NCBI RefSeq assembly: GCF_001274635.1
Contig: NZ_LBGV01000001.1
Coordinates: 3,720,001 to 3,784,000 of the forward strand
DNA from: Persicobacter sp. CCB-QB2
GTDB lineage: Bacteria; Bacteroidota; Bacteroidia; Cytophagales; Cyclobacteriaceae
Reading direction: 5' to 3'
Length of the DNA: 64,000 nt
Each line of letters begins with the position of its first letter. Positions within the stretch are counted from its first letter, which is position 1. Shown here one piece after another: positions 1 to 6,968 of this stretch. The notes under the pieces are model-generated. The model did not search any database and was not told the DNA's origin. It saw only the letters and a program-made list of their open reading frames with translations. The position numbers and the translations under genes are program-made.

Positions 1-335
1 CCGATAAGAACTACACCGTAACAGTGGATTCTATGGCTACGGATGACATGCCGGTAATCATCACCCGTCCGGAATTCATGCGTAGAATGAAAGATATGCA
101 GGCCAATGGTGGCGGTGGCATGATGATGATGGGCGGTATGCCGGATATGTTCAACCTTTCCGTAAATGCTAACCACGGCATCATTCAGAAAATTTTGAAA
201 TCTGAAAACGAAGAAGAGCAGTCCAAATTGGCGAAACAAGCGATTGATTTGGCTAAGCTTTCTCAGAATATGTTGACTGGTGCTGATTTGAGTAATTTCA
301 TCAAGCGCTCTGTGAACATTGTTTTGGAAGACTAA
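1..335 (+). CDS. htpG: Molecular chaperone HtpG (Hsp90), C-terminal part
   Basis: This is the 3' end of a gene that begins before the window; the open frame runs from base 3 to the TAA at 333-335. The visible 110 residues match the C-terminal dimerisation domain of bacterial Hsp90 as found in Bacteroidota. They show the RPEFMRRMKDM segment, a Gly/Met-rich loop, and a helical end with LAKLSQNMLTGADLSNFIKRS. HtpG is a cytosolic ATP-dependent chaperone; its ATPase domain lies outside the window. A rho-independent terminator follows about 30 bases after the stop, so this is the end of its transcript. Confidence 0.9.
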   Translation, partial: DKNYTVTVDSMATDDMPVIITRPEFMRRMKDMQANGGGGMMMMGGMPDMFNLSVNANHGIIQKILKSENEEEQSKLAKQAIDLAKLSQNMLTGADLSNFIKRSVNIVLED

Positions 336-362
336 ATATTAAAAACATTGCAATAATGAAAG

Positions 363-388
363 GCCGGCGATTCGTCGGCTTTTCTTTT
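363..388 (+). terminator. Rho-independent terminator after htpG
   Basis: A 7-bp stem made of GCCGGCG (363-369) and CGTCGGC (373-379) with one G-T pair closes a 3-nt loop and is followed by TTTTCTTTT. It sits 28 bases after the htpG stop. Confidence 0.85.
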
Positions 389-474
389 GCCCTAAATTTT
401 AATAATTTCGAAGAATGAATTAGATTGGATCTTTTTAAGAAAAACTGGCAGCATATTATCACCACCACACCTTC

Positions 475-1314
475 ATGATGCTTAAACCCTTTGCGACCTC
501 TTTATTTGTGATGTTGACGCTTCTGAGCCTGAAGCCGGAGCAGTCTTTGGCGCAGTCTGAGGATTTTAATCTGGCCAATTATCAGCCGGTCACCCTGACG
601 CTGAACAGGGAGGAAGTGCCGGAGGTTGAGGAAACCAAGGTGAAGAAAAAGAAGAAGAAAAATGTCTTCTATGGGATTAAAACCAAAAAGGGCTTTACCC
701 GCAAAGGCTTTGGTAATGACGCCGTGATCGAGCAATTCCATTATATTAAAGAACCGATGCCGGAAAAGGTGAGTCAGTATATTCCGGATTTATTCTGGAT
801 TGACTTTCGTACGGGAAAGGTGAAAAATTCCCGTAATATCAACTGGGAGTATGGGCGTTTGCTTCATGGTCCCTATAAATTAGTGAAGGGAGATCAAGTA
901 CTGGAACAGGGTATTTTCTACTATGGGGTGAAGCAGGGACGCTGGGTGAAGCTGGACAGTAAAGATATTCTGCAGGATAAAAAGAAATACTTTCATGGCT
1001 GGCTGAAAGAGTCCAAAGTGGCCTACTATGATAGTGCCAGAACAAAGGTGAAAGAGGTGATTCCGGTAAGCTATGGTAAAGTGGAAGGGACGTACTATCG
1101 CTTCTTTGAAAATGGGAACCTTGCCGTGAGGGGAGATTATTCCGAGGGGCGAAAAATAGGAAAGTGGACGGAATATTATTCAGTGGGAAATCGAAGAAAA
1201 CGAGTAATTGTTTATCCCAAAAACCCCTATGATAAAAAATTCATTCCTTTTATGGAGAAGGAGTGGGATAAGCGGGGGCGGACTATTTATGATGCTGTCA
1301 AGCGGAAAACTTAG
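475..1314 (+). CDS. Secreted protein with MORN/YwqK-like repeats
   Basis: The 279-residue product starts with a signal peptide (hydrophobic residues 8-19, likely cleavage after LAQ at about residue 27). A Lys-rich run (about 55-62) follows. The rest contains repeated Gly-aromatic units such as GRLLHGPYKLVKGDQVLEQGIFY, GKVEGTYYRFFENGNL and GRKIGKWTEYY, which resemble MORN or YwqK-type repeats. Proteins of this kind in Bacteroidota are usually exported and of unknown function. Two ATG codons lie in tandem at 475 and 478 and either may be used. It converges with the minus-strand gene at 1345 across a shared hairpin. No enzyme motif is visible, so the role is unknown. Confidence 0.75.
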   Translation: MMLKPFATSLFVMLTLLSLKPEQSLAQSEDFNLANYQPVTLTLNREEVPEVEETKVKKKKKKNVFYGIKTKKGFTRKGFGNDAVIEQFHYIKEPMPEKVSQYIPDLFWIDFRTGKVKNSRNINWEYGRLLHGPYKLVKGDQVLEQGIFYYGVKQGRWVKLDSKDILQDKKKYFHGWLKESKVAYYDSARTKVKEVIPVSYGKVEGTYYRFFENGNLAVRGDYSEGRKIGKWTEYYSVGNRRKRVIVYPKNPYDKKFIPFMEKEWDKRGRTIYDAVKRKT

Positions 1315-1325
1315 GGCAAAAAAGA

Positions 1326-1347
1326 AGGGGCGTAAGCCCCTGTTTTA
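1326..1347. terminator. Bidirectional terminator between convergent genes
   Basis: AGGGGC (1326-1331) pairs with GCCCCT (1336-1341) around a GTAA loop. A T-rich run follows on the plus strand and an A-rich run precedes it (1318-1325), which gives a U-tract on the minus strand. It overlaps the stop codon of the minus-strand gene. Confidence 0.7.
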
Positions 1348-1749
1348 TTTGATCTCTATGCCATCCAGACCCAATGTTTTGATGGGGCGGAAATTTCTTT
1401 CTTTTATATTGTTAGCCTCAAAGATGAATTTCTTATCCAGCATTTGCCCTTCATAAAAAAAGCTGATCCAGTATTGGTTATTCAGGTGAAACACTTCCGG
1501 ACTGATCATCTCTATTTTAGCCGCAGTACCTGCTTTCAAATTTTGAATGATATGTCTTAACTGAGAAGTTTTCTGACTTTTGCCGGAATGGTCTTTCCCG
1601 AAACCCTGCGAATTGATGATTACCGTGTCCAGATCATAAGCATTATGATTGATCAGATAAGCATGGTATACTTCCTCTCCTTCAATCAAGCTTTTAGCCA
1701 CTGCCATACTGACACCCTCTACCGCAGGTACATTGATATCTTTCTTCAT
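1345..1749 (-). CDS. Conserved hypothetical protein, 134 aa
   Basis: I do not recognise a functional family. The protein is soluble (no signal peptide or membrane segment) and of mixed alpha/beta composition. It has features such as SMAVAKSLIEGEEVYHAYLINHN near the N-terminus, an aromatic stretch NNQYWISFFYEGQ and DKKFIFE in the second half. It lies 5 bases downstream of lipB on the same strand, so the two are very probably co-transcribed. That does not by itself show a role in lipoylation. Codon use looks like that of its neighbours, which supports a real gene. Confidence 0.7.
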   Translation of the reverse strand: MKKDINVPAVEGVSMAVAKSLIEGEEVYHAYLINHNAYDLDTVIINSQGFGKDHSGKSQKTSQLRHIIQNLKAGTAAKIEMISPEVFHLNNQYWISFFYEGQMLDKKFIFEANNIKERNFRPIKTLGLDGIEIK

Positions 1750-1754
1750 TTCGA

Positions 1755-2471
1755 TTATTTTAATTCCATTTCAAATACTTCAGCCAGATGTTGCTTCAGG
1801 CGTGCTTCGGCCTCCGCAAAATTAACCTCCCGGCCCAATTCCATTTCCAGAGAAGTCACGGCCTTATCATCAATGCCACAAGGAATAATATTTTTGAAAT
1901 ACTCCATCTGTGTATTGATATTAAAGGCTAAACCATGCATGGTTACCCATCGGCTGGACTTTACCCCCAGGGCACAGATTTTTCGCGGGTTTTTCATGTC
2001 TTCATAGTCCAACCAAACCCCGGTAAGGCCTTCTACTCTTCCGGCATTTAAACCATAATCGGCACAGGTCCTGATAACCGCTTCTTCCATCAGGCGCATA
2101 TATTTATGGATGTCTGTAAAGAAATTCTCCAGATCCAGAATCGGATAAGCGACGATCTGCCCCGGCCCATGATAAGTAATATCTCCGCCCCTGTTTATTT
2201 TATAATAGGTCGCTTCTTTTTCTTTTAAGCCTTGCTCATCGAGTAGCAGGTTCTCCGGCTTGCCACTTTTTCCCAGGGTGTAAACATGGGGGTGCTGGCA
2301 AAACAAAAGATAATTTGGCGTGATTTTCTGAGCGGATTCTTCAATTTTTCGATTCTCAATCTTTAAATCGACAATTTCTTTGAAGATTCTTTCCTGATAA
2401 TCCCAGGCCTCCTGATAGTCCACCAAACCAAGCTGGCGGAATTCTACTTCTTTATTAATATTCGGGTTCAT
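1755..2471 (-). CDS. lipB: Octanoyl-[acyl-carrier-protein]:protein N-octanoyltransferase
   Basis: LipB transfers octanoate from ACP to lipoyl domains of 2-oxoacid dehydrogenases and the glycine cleavage H protein, the first step of lipoate synthesis in the cytosol. The 238-residue product shows the family signature RGGDITYHGPGQ (94-105), the segment KICALGVKSSRWVTMHG with the catalytic Lys164, and IIPCGI with the catalytic Cys198. The length is normal for the Bacteroidota form, which has an N-terminal extension. It is divergent from yraN with only 24 bases between start codons. The dihydrolipoyl dehydrogenase gene lpdA, whose partner subunits carry lipoate, lies 11 kb away. Confidence 0.95.
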   Translation of the reverse strand: MNPNINKEVEFRQLGLVDYQEAWDYQERIFKEIVDLKIENRKIEESAQKITPNYLLFCQHPHVYTLGKSGKPENLLLDEQGLKEKEATYYKINRGGDITYHGPGQIVAYPILDLENFFTDIHKYMRLMEEAVIRTCADYGLNAGRVEGLTGVWLDYEDMKNPRKICALGVKSSRWVTMHGLAFNINTQMEYFKNIIPCGIDDKAVTSLEMELGREVNFAEAEARLKQHLAEVFEMELK

Positions 2472-2495
2472 GGTATCATTTTAGGTTTGAAGCGC

Positions 2496-2861
2496 ATGGC
2501 AACAAATTTCAATAGCAAAAATAAACAATTTGGTCAATTGGGCGAAGCCATAGCCAAAGAGCATCTGCAAAAACTGGGCTATAAGATTCTGGATGCCAAT
2601 TTTCGTTATAGAAGAGGAGAAGTCGATTTAATCTGTCAGGATGGCACTTTTATGGTTTTTGTGGAAGTGAAAACCCGCTATAATGCCGCCTATGGTTATC
2701 CCGAACAGGCTTTGGGGAGAAAGCAGTTCCGGCAAATACAGGCAGTAGCAGAACATTATTTACAGGTGAAGCGCTGGAAAGGACCCATTCGTTTTGATGT
2801 CGTTGCGGTGCTTTTCTACCCCAGGCAAGAAATCAGGGTTTTTAAAGATTTTTTCCTTTAG
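2496..2861 (+). CDS. yraN: YraN family (UPF0102) putative endonuclease-like protein
   Basis: The 121-residue protein has the restriction-endonuclease-like fold signature of UPF0102: GQLGEAIAKEHLQKLGYKIL, then RYRRGEVDLICQD, then FVEVKTR. The E-x-D and E-V-K residues correspond to the usual metal-binding core. The cellular role of the family is not settled; a link to DNA processing is assumed from the fold. I chose the ATG at 2496 rather than the in-frame TTG at 2487 because family members begin close to the first helix and ATG is the common start here. It diverges from lipB. Confidence 0.85.
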   Translation: MATNFNSKNKQFGQLGEAIAKEHLQKLGYKILDANFRYRRGEVDLICQDGTFMVFVEVKTRYNAAYGYPEQALGRKQFRQIQAVAEHYLQVKRWKGPIRFDVVAVLFYPRQEIRVFKDFFL

Positions 2862-2929
2862 CCTTAATTTATGTGTCAATATTGGTTTATTGTCCGGAGT
2901 AGAGTGTTTTTTAAGATCCTGCTGAATGA

Positions 2930-3499
2930 TTATAATTTTTCTGCCCACCAAAAGAGTTGCTCCGAATCAAGGACTAGCACTCCGGCCTTTGGGAGCGTGA
3001 AATGGGGGGTAGCATTAGGGGGGATCTCATTTTCAAAATATATTGTCGCCTGAGGACTTTTGATTTCCTGTCCGGCATTGAACCATTTTTTAACCTTTCC
3101 CTGGCTCAATTTCCACACAAATCCATCTGAAACCCGGTAAATTTGGAAGGATTGTTTAATTATTGTATCAAAAAACGTGCAATATTGAAAGGCCCCGACA
3201 ATCCAGAGTCCATTATAGGCCTTTTCGATGAGTTTTGGGAGAAGTGTGTCTAATAACGGCTTTTCCTTTTCCAAAGCCCAAAATTCCATTTGCATGGTCG
3301 ATTCTTCCTGATGTTCTTCACCTAACAAAATATCAATTTTTATCCCCTTCATTTGAGCTTCTGGAAATAAATGCTCCGGAATAATGACGGTGGGCGACCA
3401 TTCCAGTATTTGTCCTAATTGCTCAGAAGAACATGCATGGAAGTCCAGCACTAAAAGGGCGGGTTCTTGATTGTCCAGAATGATATGGTGGCTCGACAT
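2930..3499 (-). CDS. Conserved protein, possibly thiamine pyrophosphokinase-like
   Basis: The 189-residue protein begins MSSHHIILDNQEPALLVLD and continues with LGQILEWSPTVIIPE and GIKIDILLG. I associate this pattern with Bacteroidota proteins often annotated as thiamine pyrophosphokinase, which would convert thiamine to its diphosphate cofactor. The normal acidic GDFDS-type motif expected after IKIDILLG is replaced by GEEHQEES, so catalytic activity is doubtful. A C-terminal beta-rich part (about 125-189) includes VSDGFVWKLSQGKVKKW, which could match the substrate-binding domain. The gene diverges from the DUF4286 gene with 64 bases between them. The family assignment is from memory and is weak. 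Confidence 0.6.
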   Translation of the reverse strand: MSSHHIILDNQEPALLVLDFHACSSEQLGQILEWSPTVIIPEHLFPEAQMKGIKIDILLGEEHQEESTMQMEFWALEKEKPLLDTLLPKLIEKAYNGLWIVGAFQYCTFFDTIIKQSFQIYRVSDGFVWKLSQGKVKKWFNAGQEIKSPQATIYFENEIPPNATPHFTLPKAGVLVLDSEQLFWWAEKL

Positions 3500-3563
3500 G
3501 GTTTTCAGGAATAATTTGACGTTCTTCGTATAGTGAAATAGAGAATCTTAAAGTCTTAAGATA

Positions 3564-3872
3564 ATGATTGTTTATAATGTAACCGTCACCATTGAGGAGA
3601 ATATTGAGGATCAATGGGTCAAGTGGATGAAAGAGGAACATATTCCTGAAGTAATGGCCACCGGATATTTTAAGGAAAATAAAATGTTCCGTTTAATATC
3701 TCATTTGAAGGAAGGTGAGGGCCTTACCTATGTGGTGCAGTATTTTGCCGAATCCAAAGGAATATTGAACCAATACATCACAAAAGCGGCTCCAGTACTG
3801 CAGCAAAAAGCCGCGGATAAATTCGGAGAAAAGGCATTGGCCTTCCGCTCCCTAATGGAGCAGATCGATTAA
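3564..3872 (+). CDS. DUF4286 family protein
   Basis: The 102-residue protein starts MIVYNVTVTIEENIEDQWVKWMKEEHIPEVMATGYF, the typical beginning of DUF4286. The pattern suggests a ferredoxin-like (dimeric alpha-beta barrel) fold, with a middle strand LTYVVQYFAES. No catalytic residues are known. It is cytosolic, complete and of normal family length. It stands alone between the divergent gene at 2930 and the isomerase gene downstream. Confidence 0.85.
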   Translation: MIVYNVTVTIEENIEDQWVKWMKEEHIPEVMATGYFKENKMFRLISHLKEGEGLTYVVQYFAESKGILNQYITKAAPVLQQKAADKFGEKALAFRSLMEQID

Positions 3873-3951
3873 TTCTTTTCCATAAATACCCTCTGTTTTG
3901 CAATGATTAGCGATTCCTGCCAATCTGGCGTGAATTTTATTGGAACGCTTA

Positions 3952-3979
3952 TTGCAAATAATGAGGCGTAATAAATTTG
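3952..3979 (+). promoter_or_regulatory. Possible promoter of the FKBP-type isomerase gene
   Basis: TAAATTTG (3972-3979) matches the Bacteroidota -7 consensus TAnnTTTG. A TTG lies 17 bases upstream (3952-3954), slightly closer than the usual 19-20. The start codon at 4012 is 32 bases downstream. Confidence 0.45.
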
Positions 3980-4011
3980 AAACAGACTATTAAATATATA
4001 AATATAGAATT

Positions 4012-4449
4012 ATGAGTGTAGCTGAAAAAGGTAACCAAGTAAAAGTACATTATACCGGTCGTTTAACTGAAGAGCAGGGCGGTACGCAATTTGACTCCTC
4101 AGCAGGACGTGAGCCGTTGGCTTTTGAATTGGGTGCTGGTCAGATGATCCCTGGTTTTGATGCAGCCGTTCACGGTATGGCCATTGGGGATAAGAAAACC
4201 GTTACTATTCCAGCTGCTGAGGCTTATGGTGAAGCTCGTCCGGAGATGATCCAGAAAATGCCTCGTACTGCATTACCAGAAGATATGGAAGTTGCTGTTG
4301 GACAAAAGCTTTATGCGCAAGCGCCAAACGGTCAGCCTTTCCCTGTTACGGTAATTGAGTTAACAGAAACTGAGGTAACTATCGACGGTAACCACGAGTT
4401 GGCAGGTAAGGATTTGGTATTCGAAATCGAATTGGTAGAGATCGCTTAA
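4012..4449 (+). CDS. slyD: FKBP-type peptidyl-prolyl cis-trans isomerase, SlyD-like
   Basis: The enzyme isomerises peptidyl-proline bonds and SlyD-type members also act as chaperones. The 145-residue protein opens with KVHYTGRL and has FDSS, PLAFELGAGQMIPGFDAAVHGM (the FKBP core), then an insert-in-flap domain (about 70-125, YGEARPEMIQKMPRTALP) and returns to the FKBP strand DLVFEIELVEI. This order is diagnostic of the SlyD subgroup. The His-rich metal-binding tail of E. coli SlyD is absent, so it is a tail-less cytosolic form. It is a single-gene transcript ending at a strong terminator. Confidence 0.88.
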   Translation: MSVAEKGNQVKVHYTGRLTEEQGGTQFDSSAGREPLAFELGAGQMIPGFDAAVHGMAIGDKKTVTIPAAEAYGEARPEMIQKMPRTALPEDMEVAVGQKLYAQAPNGQPFPVTVIELTETEVTIDGNHELAGKDLVFEIELVEIA

Positions 4450-4471
4450 TCGGATCTGGAGATATAAAAAA

Positions 4472-4503
4472 AATCCCTGCTTTTTCGGCAGGGATTTTTT
4501 TTG
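4472..4503. terminator. Bidirectional terminator between slyD-like gene and mltG
   Basis: AATCCCTGC (4472-4480) pairs with GCAGGGATT (4488-4496) over a 7-nt loop. A T8 run follows and an A8 run precedes, so it can end both convergent transcripts. Confidence 0.9.
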
Positions 4504-4505
4504 TC

Positions 4506-5543
4506 TTATTTATAAATCCGGGCCCGATTAAGGGCGTTTTGGAATCTTCGGGCATTGTTCAAATGATCCGTCAGGTTGGTGGCAAATTTATGGTAACCGG
4601 AGAAATCTTCACTGGCACAAAAGTACAGGTATTTGTGTTGTTCCAGGTTCAATACGCCGTCAATAGCAGTAATGGAAGGCATATTAATAGGCCCCGGCGG
4701 TAAGCCATAGTTTCGGTAGGTGTTGTAAGGGCTGTCAATTTCTTTATGCTTATTCAATACCCTTTTAATGCCGAAATCCCCATGCGCGTAGACTAAAGTA
4801 GGATCGGCGTCCAGGTGCATTCTTTTTTGTAGACGGTTGTAATAAACGCCGGCAATCCTGGGGTATTCATCCGATTTCTTGGATTCGGCGTAAACAATAG
4901 AGGCCAGAGTGGAGACTTCCTGCAGGCTTAAGCCCAGGCTATCAGCTTTGGCTTTGCGTTGATCCGTCCAGAATTGGCGGTACTCATAGTTCATCCTTTC
5001 TATCAGTTCTTCAGGGCTTAAATCCCAATAAACGGAATAGGTATTGGGAATAAACATGGATTTATAATTGGCCTGGTCAAAGCCAAATTTTTGCATTAAA
5101 ACAGTGTCGGACAAGGCTTGAGCCAGCTGACTGCTGTCCATTTCCAATTTATCCGTGATTTTCGCAGGAAGATCCTTTAGGAATCTTAAATTGTTAAATG
5201 TAATATTGACTGCCGTCTGATTGCCTGAGCGAAAAATCGCAATGGCCTGCCGGTTATTCATATTGGGTTCCAGTTTATATTTACCCGGTTTTAGGCTGGC
5301 AGGGAGTTTCATGAGCTTAGCGACAAAACTAAAAGCCACCGCGTCATTGACAATGTCACGGTCGTACAATTGGTTTTGAAGATCTTTGAAGCTGTCTCCA
5401 TTTGAAATATAAATATAGGCCGGTTCACTCTTTCCCACCAAAATGTTGGGCGACTTCAAAAGTTGGTAACCGTAAAATAAAAAAGTTGCACTCAGGACTG
5501 ATCCGATTAAAAGTGCAATTGCAATGATTTTTCTCGTTTCCAT
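4506..5543 (-). CDS. mltG: Endolytic murein transglycosylase MltG
   Basis: MltG cuts nascent glycan strands in the inner-membrane face of the periplasm and is thought to set glycan length. The 345-residue protein has one N-terminal membrane segment (about 7-27), a LysM-like region (about 42-90), and the YceG-type catalytic domain. The catalytic glutamate is Glu220 in LASIVYAESKKSDEYPRIAGVYYNRL. The downstream motifs LDADPTLVYAHG and SPYNTYRNYGLPPGPI are also intact. It is divergent from the Sua5/YrdC gene across 43 bases. Confidence 0.93.
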   Translation of the reverse strand: METRKIIAIALLIGSVLSATFLFYGYQLLKSPNILVGKSEPAYIYISNGDSFKDLQNQLYDRDIVNDAVAFSFVAKLMKLPASLKPGKYKLEPNMNNRQAIAIFRSGNQTAVNITFNNLRFLKDLPAKITDKLEMDSSQLAQALSDTVLMQKFGFDQANYKSMFIPNTYSVYWDLSPEELIERMNYEYRQFWTDQRKAKADSLGLSLQEVSTLASIVYAESKKSDEYPRIAGVYYNRLQKRMHLDADPTLVYAHGDFGIKRVLNKHKEIDSPYNTYRNYGLPPGPINMPSITAIDGVLNLEQHKYLYFCASEDFSGYHKFATNLTDHLNNARRFQNALNRARIYK

Positions 5544-5586
5544 ACTTTTGCAATAATAAGGAAAATTTCAAACCTAATGCTTCAAT

Positions 5587-6213
5587 ATGGCTGCAGAACT
5601 TATACGATTATATCCTGAAAACCCTGAACCGCGAAAGATTATTCAAATCGCCGAGGCTTTGCGTGATGGCGCCGTGATCATTTATCCTACCGATACGGTC
5701 TATGGTATTGGTTGCGACATCATGAATGCTAAAGCGGTGGATAGGGTCTGCCGGATTAAAGGCGTCAAAACGAATAAAGCGCAATTGTCTTTCATATGTT
5801 ATGATATCAGTGATATTGCCCAATACACCCGTTCCATCCCTACTCCGGTATTTAAAGTCCTGAAAAAGGCCCTTCCGGGTCCTTATACTTTTTTGTTTCC
5901 GGCTTCCACCCAGGTTCCTAAAATTATTTCCGCTAAAAAGAAAATGGTCGGTATTCGTATTCCTGATAATAATATTCCAAGGGATATTGTCCGGGAATTG
6001 GGGAATCCAATTGTAACCACCTCCATTCGCGATGAGGATGAGGTGATTGAATATACCACCGATCCGGAACTGATTTATGAGAAGTTTGGGAACTTAGTAG
6101 ACATCATTATTGATGGCGGTTATGGTAATAATGTCGCCTCTACCATTTTGGATACTAGTTCCGGAAGCATTGAAGTGGTACGGGAAGGATTGGGAGATAT
6201 CAGTATTTTATAA
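5587..6213 (+). CDS. Sua5/YciO/YrdC family protein, probable threonylcarbamoyl-AMP synthase
   Basis: The family makes threonylcarbamoyl-AMP from threonine, bicarbonate and ATP for the t6A37 modification of ANN-decoding tRNAs. The 208-residue product carries PTDTVYGIGCD (about 35-45), the basic segment RIKGVKTNKAQLSF, PGPYTFLF, VGIRIPD and the GNPIVTTS strand expected in the YrdC fold. It lacks the extra C-terminal Sua5 domain. YciO paralogues look similar and their function is unknown, so the TsaC assignment is probable rather than certain. The gene is followed after 13 bases by the WbqC gene, likely in one transcript. Confidence 0.82.
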   Translation: MAAELIRLYPENPEPRKIIQIAEALRDGAVIIYPTDTVYGIGCDIMNAKAVDRVCRIKGVKTNKAQLSFICYDISDIAQYTRSIPTPVFKVLKKALPGPYTFLFPASTQVPKIISAKKKMVGIRIPDNNIPRDIVRELGNPIVTTSIRDEDEVIEYTTDPELIYEKFGNLVDIIIDGGYGNNVASTILDTSSGSIEVVREGLGDISIL

Positions 6214-6226
6214 TTTTAATTGTTCA

Positions 6227-6871
6227 ATGAATCAAGCTTTTCAGAATAAGGATTTATTAATCGAATTGCATTATTTTCCTTCAGTGGAATATCTGGCCTG
6301 CATTCTTCAGGCGGACAAGGTGCTGTTGGAGGTCAAGGAAAACTTTGTGAAGCAAACCTATCGGAATCGCTGCCGGTTGCTTACTTCTCAGGGAGCCAGA
6401 GATCTGACCATTCCCATCGTTGCGGGTAATAAGAAGCAGCCCATGGAAAAAATCCAGGTTGATGATAGTCAAAATTGGAGAATGATTCACTGGAGGTCCA
6501 TAAAAACAGCCTATGGTAAAGCCCCTTTCTATGAACATTATATTGATTACTTGGAGGATGTCTTTTTTTCTGAAGAAAGCAGCCTGTTACAGTTCAATTA
6601 TCAACTTTTAAAACTTATATTAAAGTTAATGGGGATATCCAAAAAGCTGGAATTCACCACTGATTATGTCAAAGTTTCCGATTCTGAAAAAATTATTGAC
6701 ATGCGTGGCAGGCTAAACCCTAAAAAGTCCTATACAGAAAATGACATTTTGGAGCCTTTGGCCTATCCCCAACTGTTTGGTAATGAATTTGTAGCAAACC
6801 TCAGTGTATTGGATCTTCTTTTTTGTGAAGGGCCCAATGCAAAATATGTGATTCAACAATCGGTAAAGTGA
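6227..6871 (+). CDS. WbqC family protein
   Basis: The 214-residue protein matches the WbqC-like family: LHYFPSVEYLACILQADKVLLEV, then the basic NFVKQTYRNRCRLLTSQGARDLTIPI and WRMIHWRSIKTAYGKAPFYEHY. WbqC is associated with O-antigen and sugar-lipid clusters, but the biochemical function is unclear, and no such cluster is near here. I chose the ATG at 6227 because the longer frame from 6110 would overlap the upstream gene by 104 bases. It contains no membrane segment. Confidence 0.85.
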   Translation: MNQAFQNKDLLIELHYFPSVEYLACILQADKVLLEVKENFVKQTYRNRCRLLTSQGARDLTIPIVAGNKKQPMEKIQVDDSQNWRMIHWRSIKTAYGKAPFYEHYIDYLEDVFFSEESSLLQFNYQLLKLILKLMGISKKLEFTTDYVKVSDSEKIIDMRGRLNPKKSYTENDILEPLAYPQLFGNEFVANLSVLDLLFCEGPNAKYVIQQSVK

Positions 6872-6968
6872 GAGCAACTAATGGGTTTTTATTCCGTTTT
6901 AAATAGAATATAATCTAGAAGAAGTTTAATTGACAATCGCTTAAGCTAAGCCGCCAAAGCCCTAAGGT

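Noticed and set aside
1588-2007. A 139-codon plus-strand frame over lipB and its neighbour
   Set aside because: It runs antisense to two supported genes and has no recognisable pattern.
6110-6226. A 39-codon extension at the start of the WbqC gene
   Set aside because: It would overlap the Sua5/YrdC gene by 104 bases and does not look like the family N-terminus; the ATG at 6227 is better.
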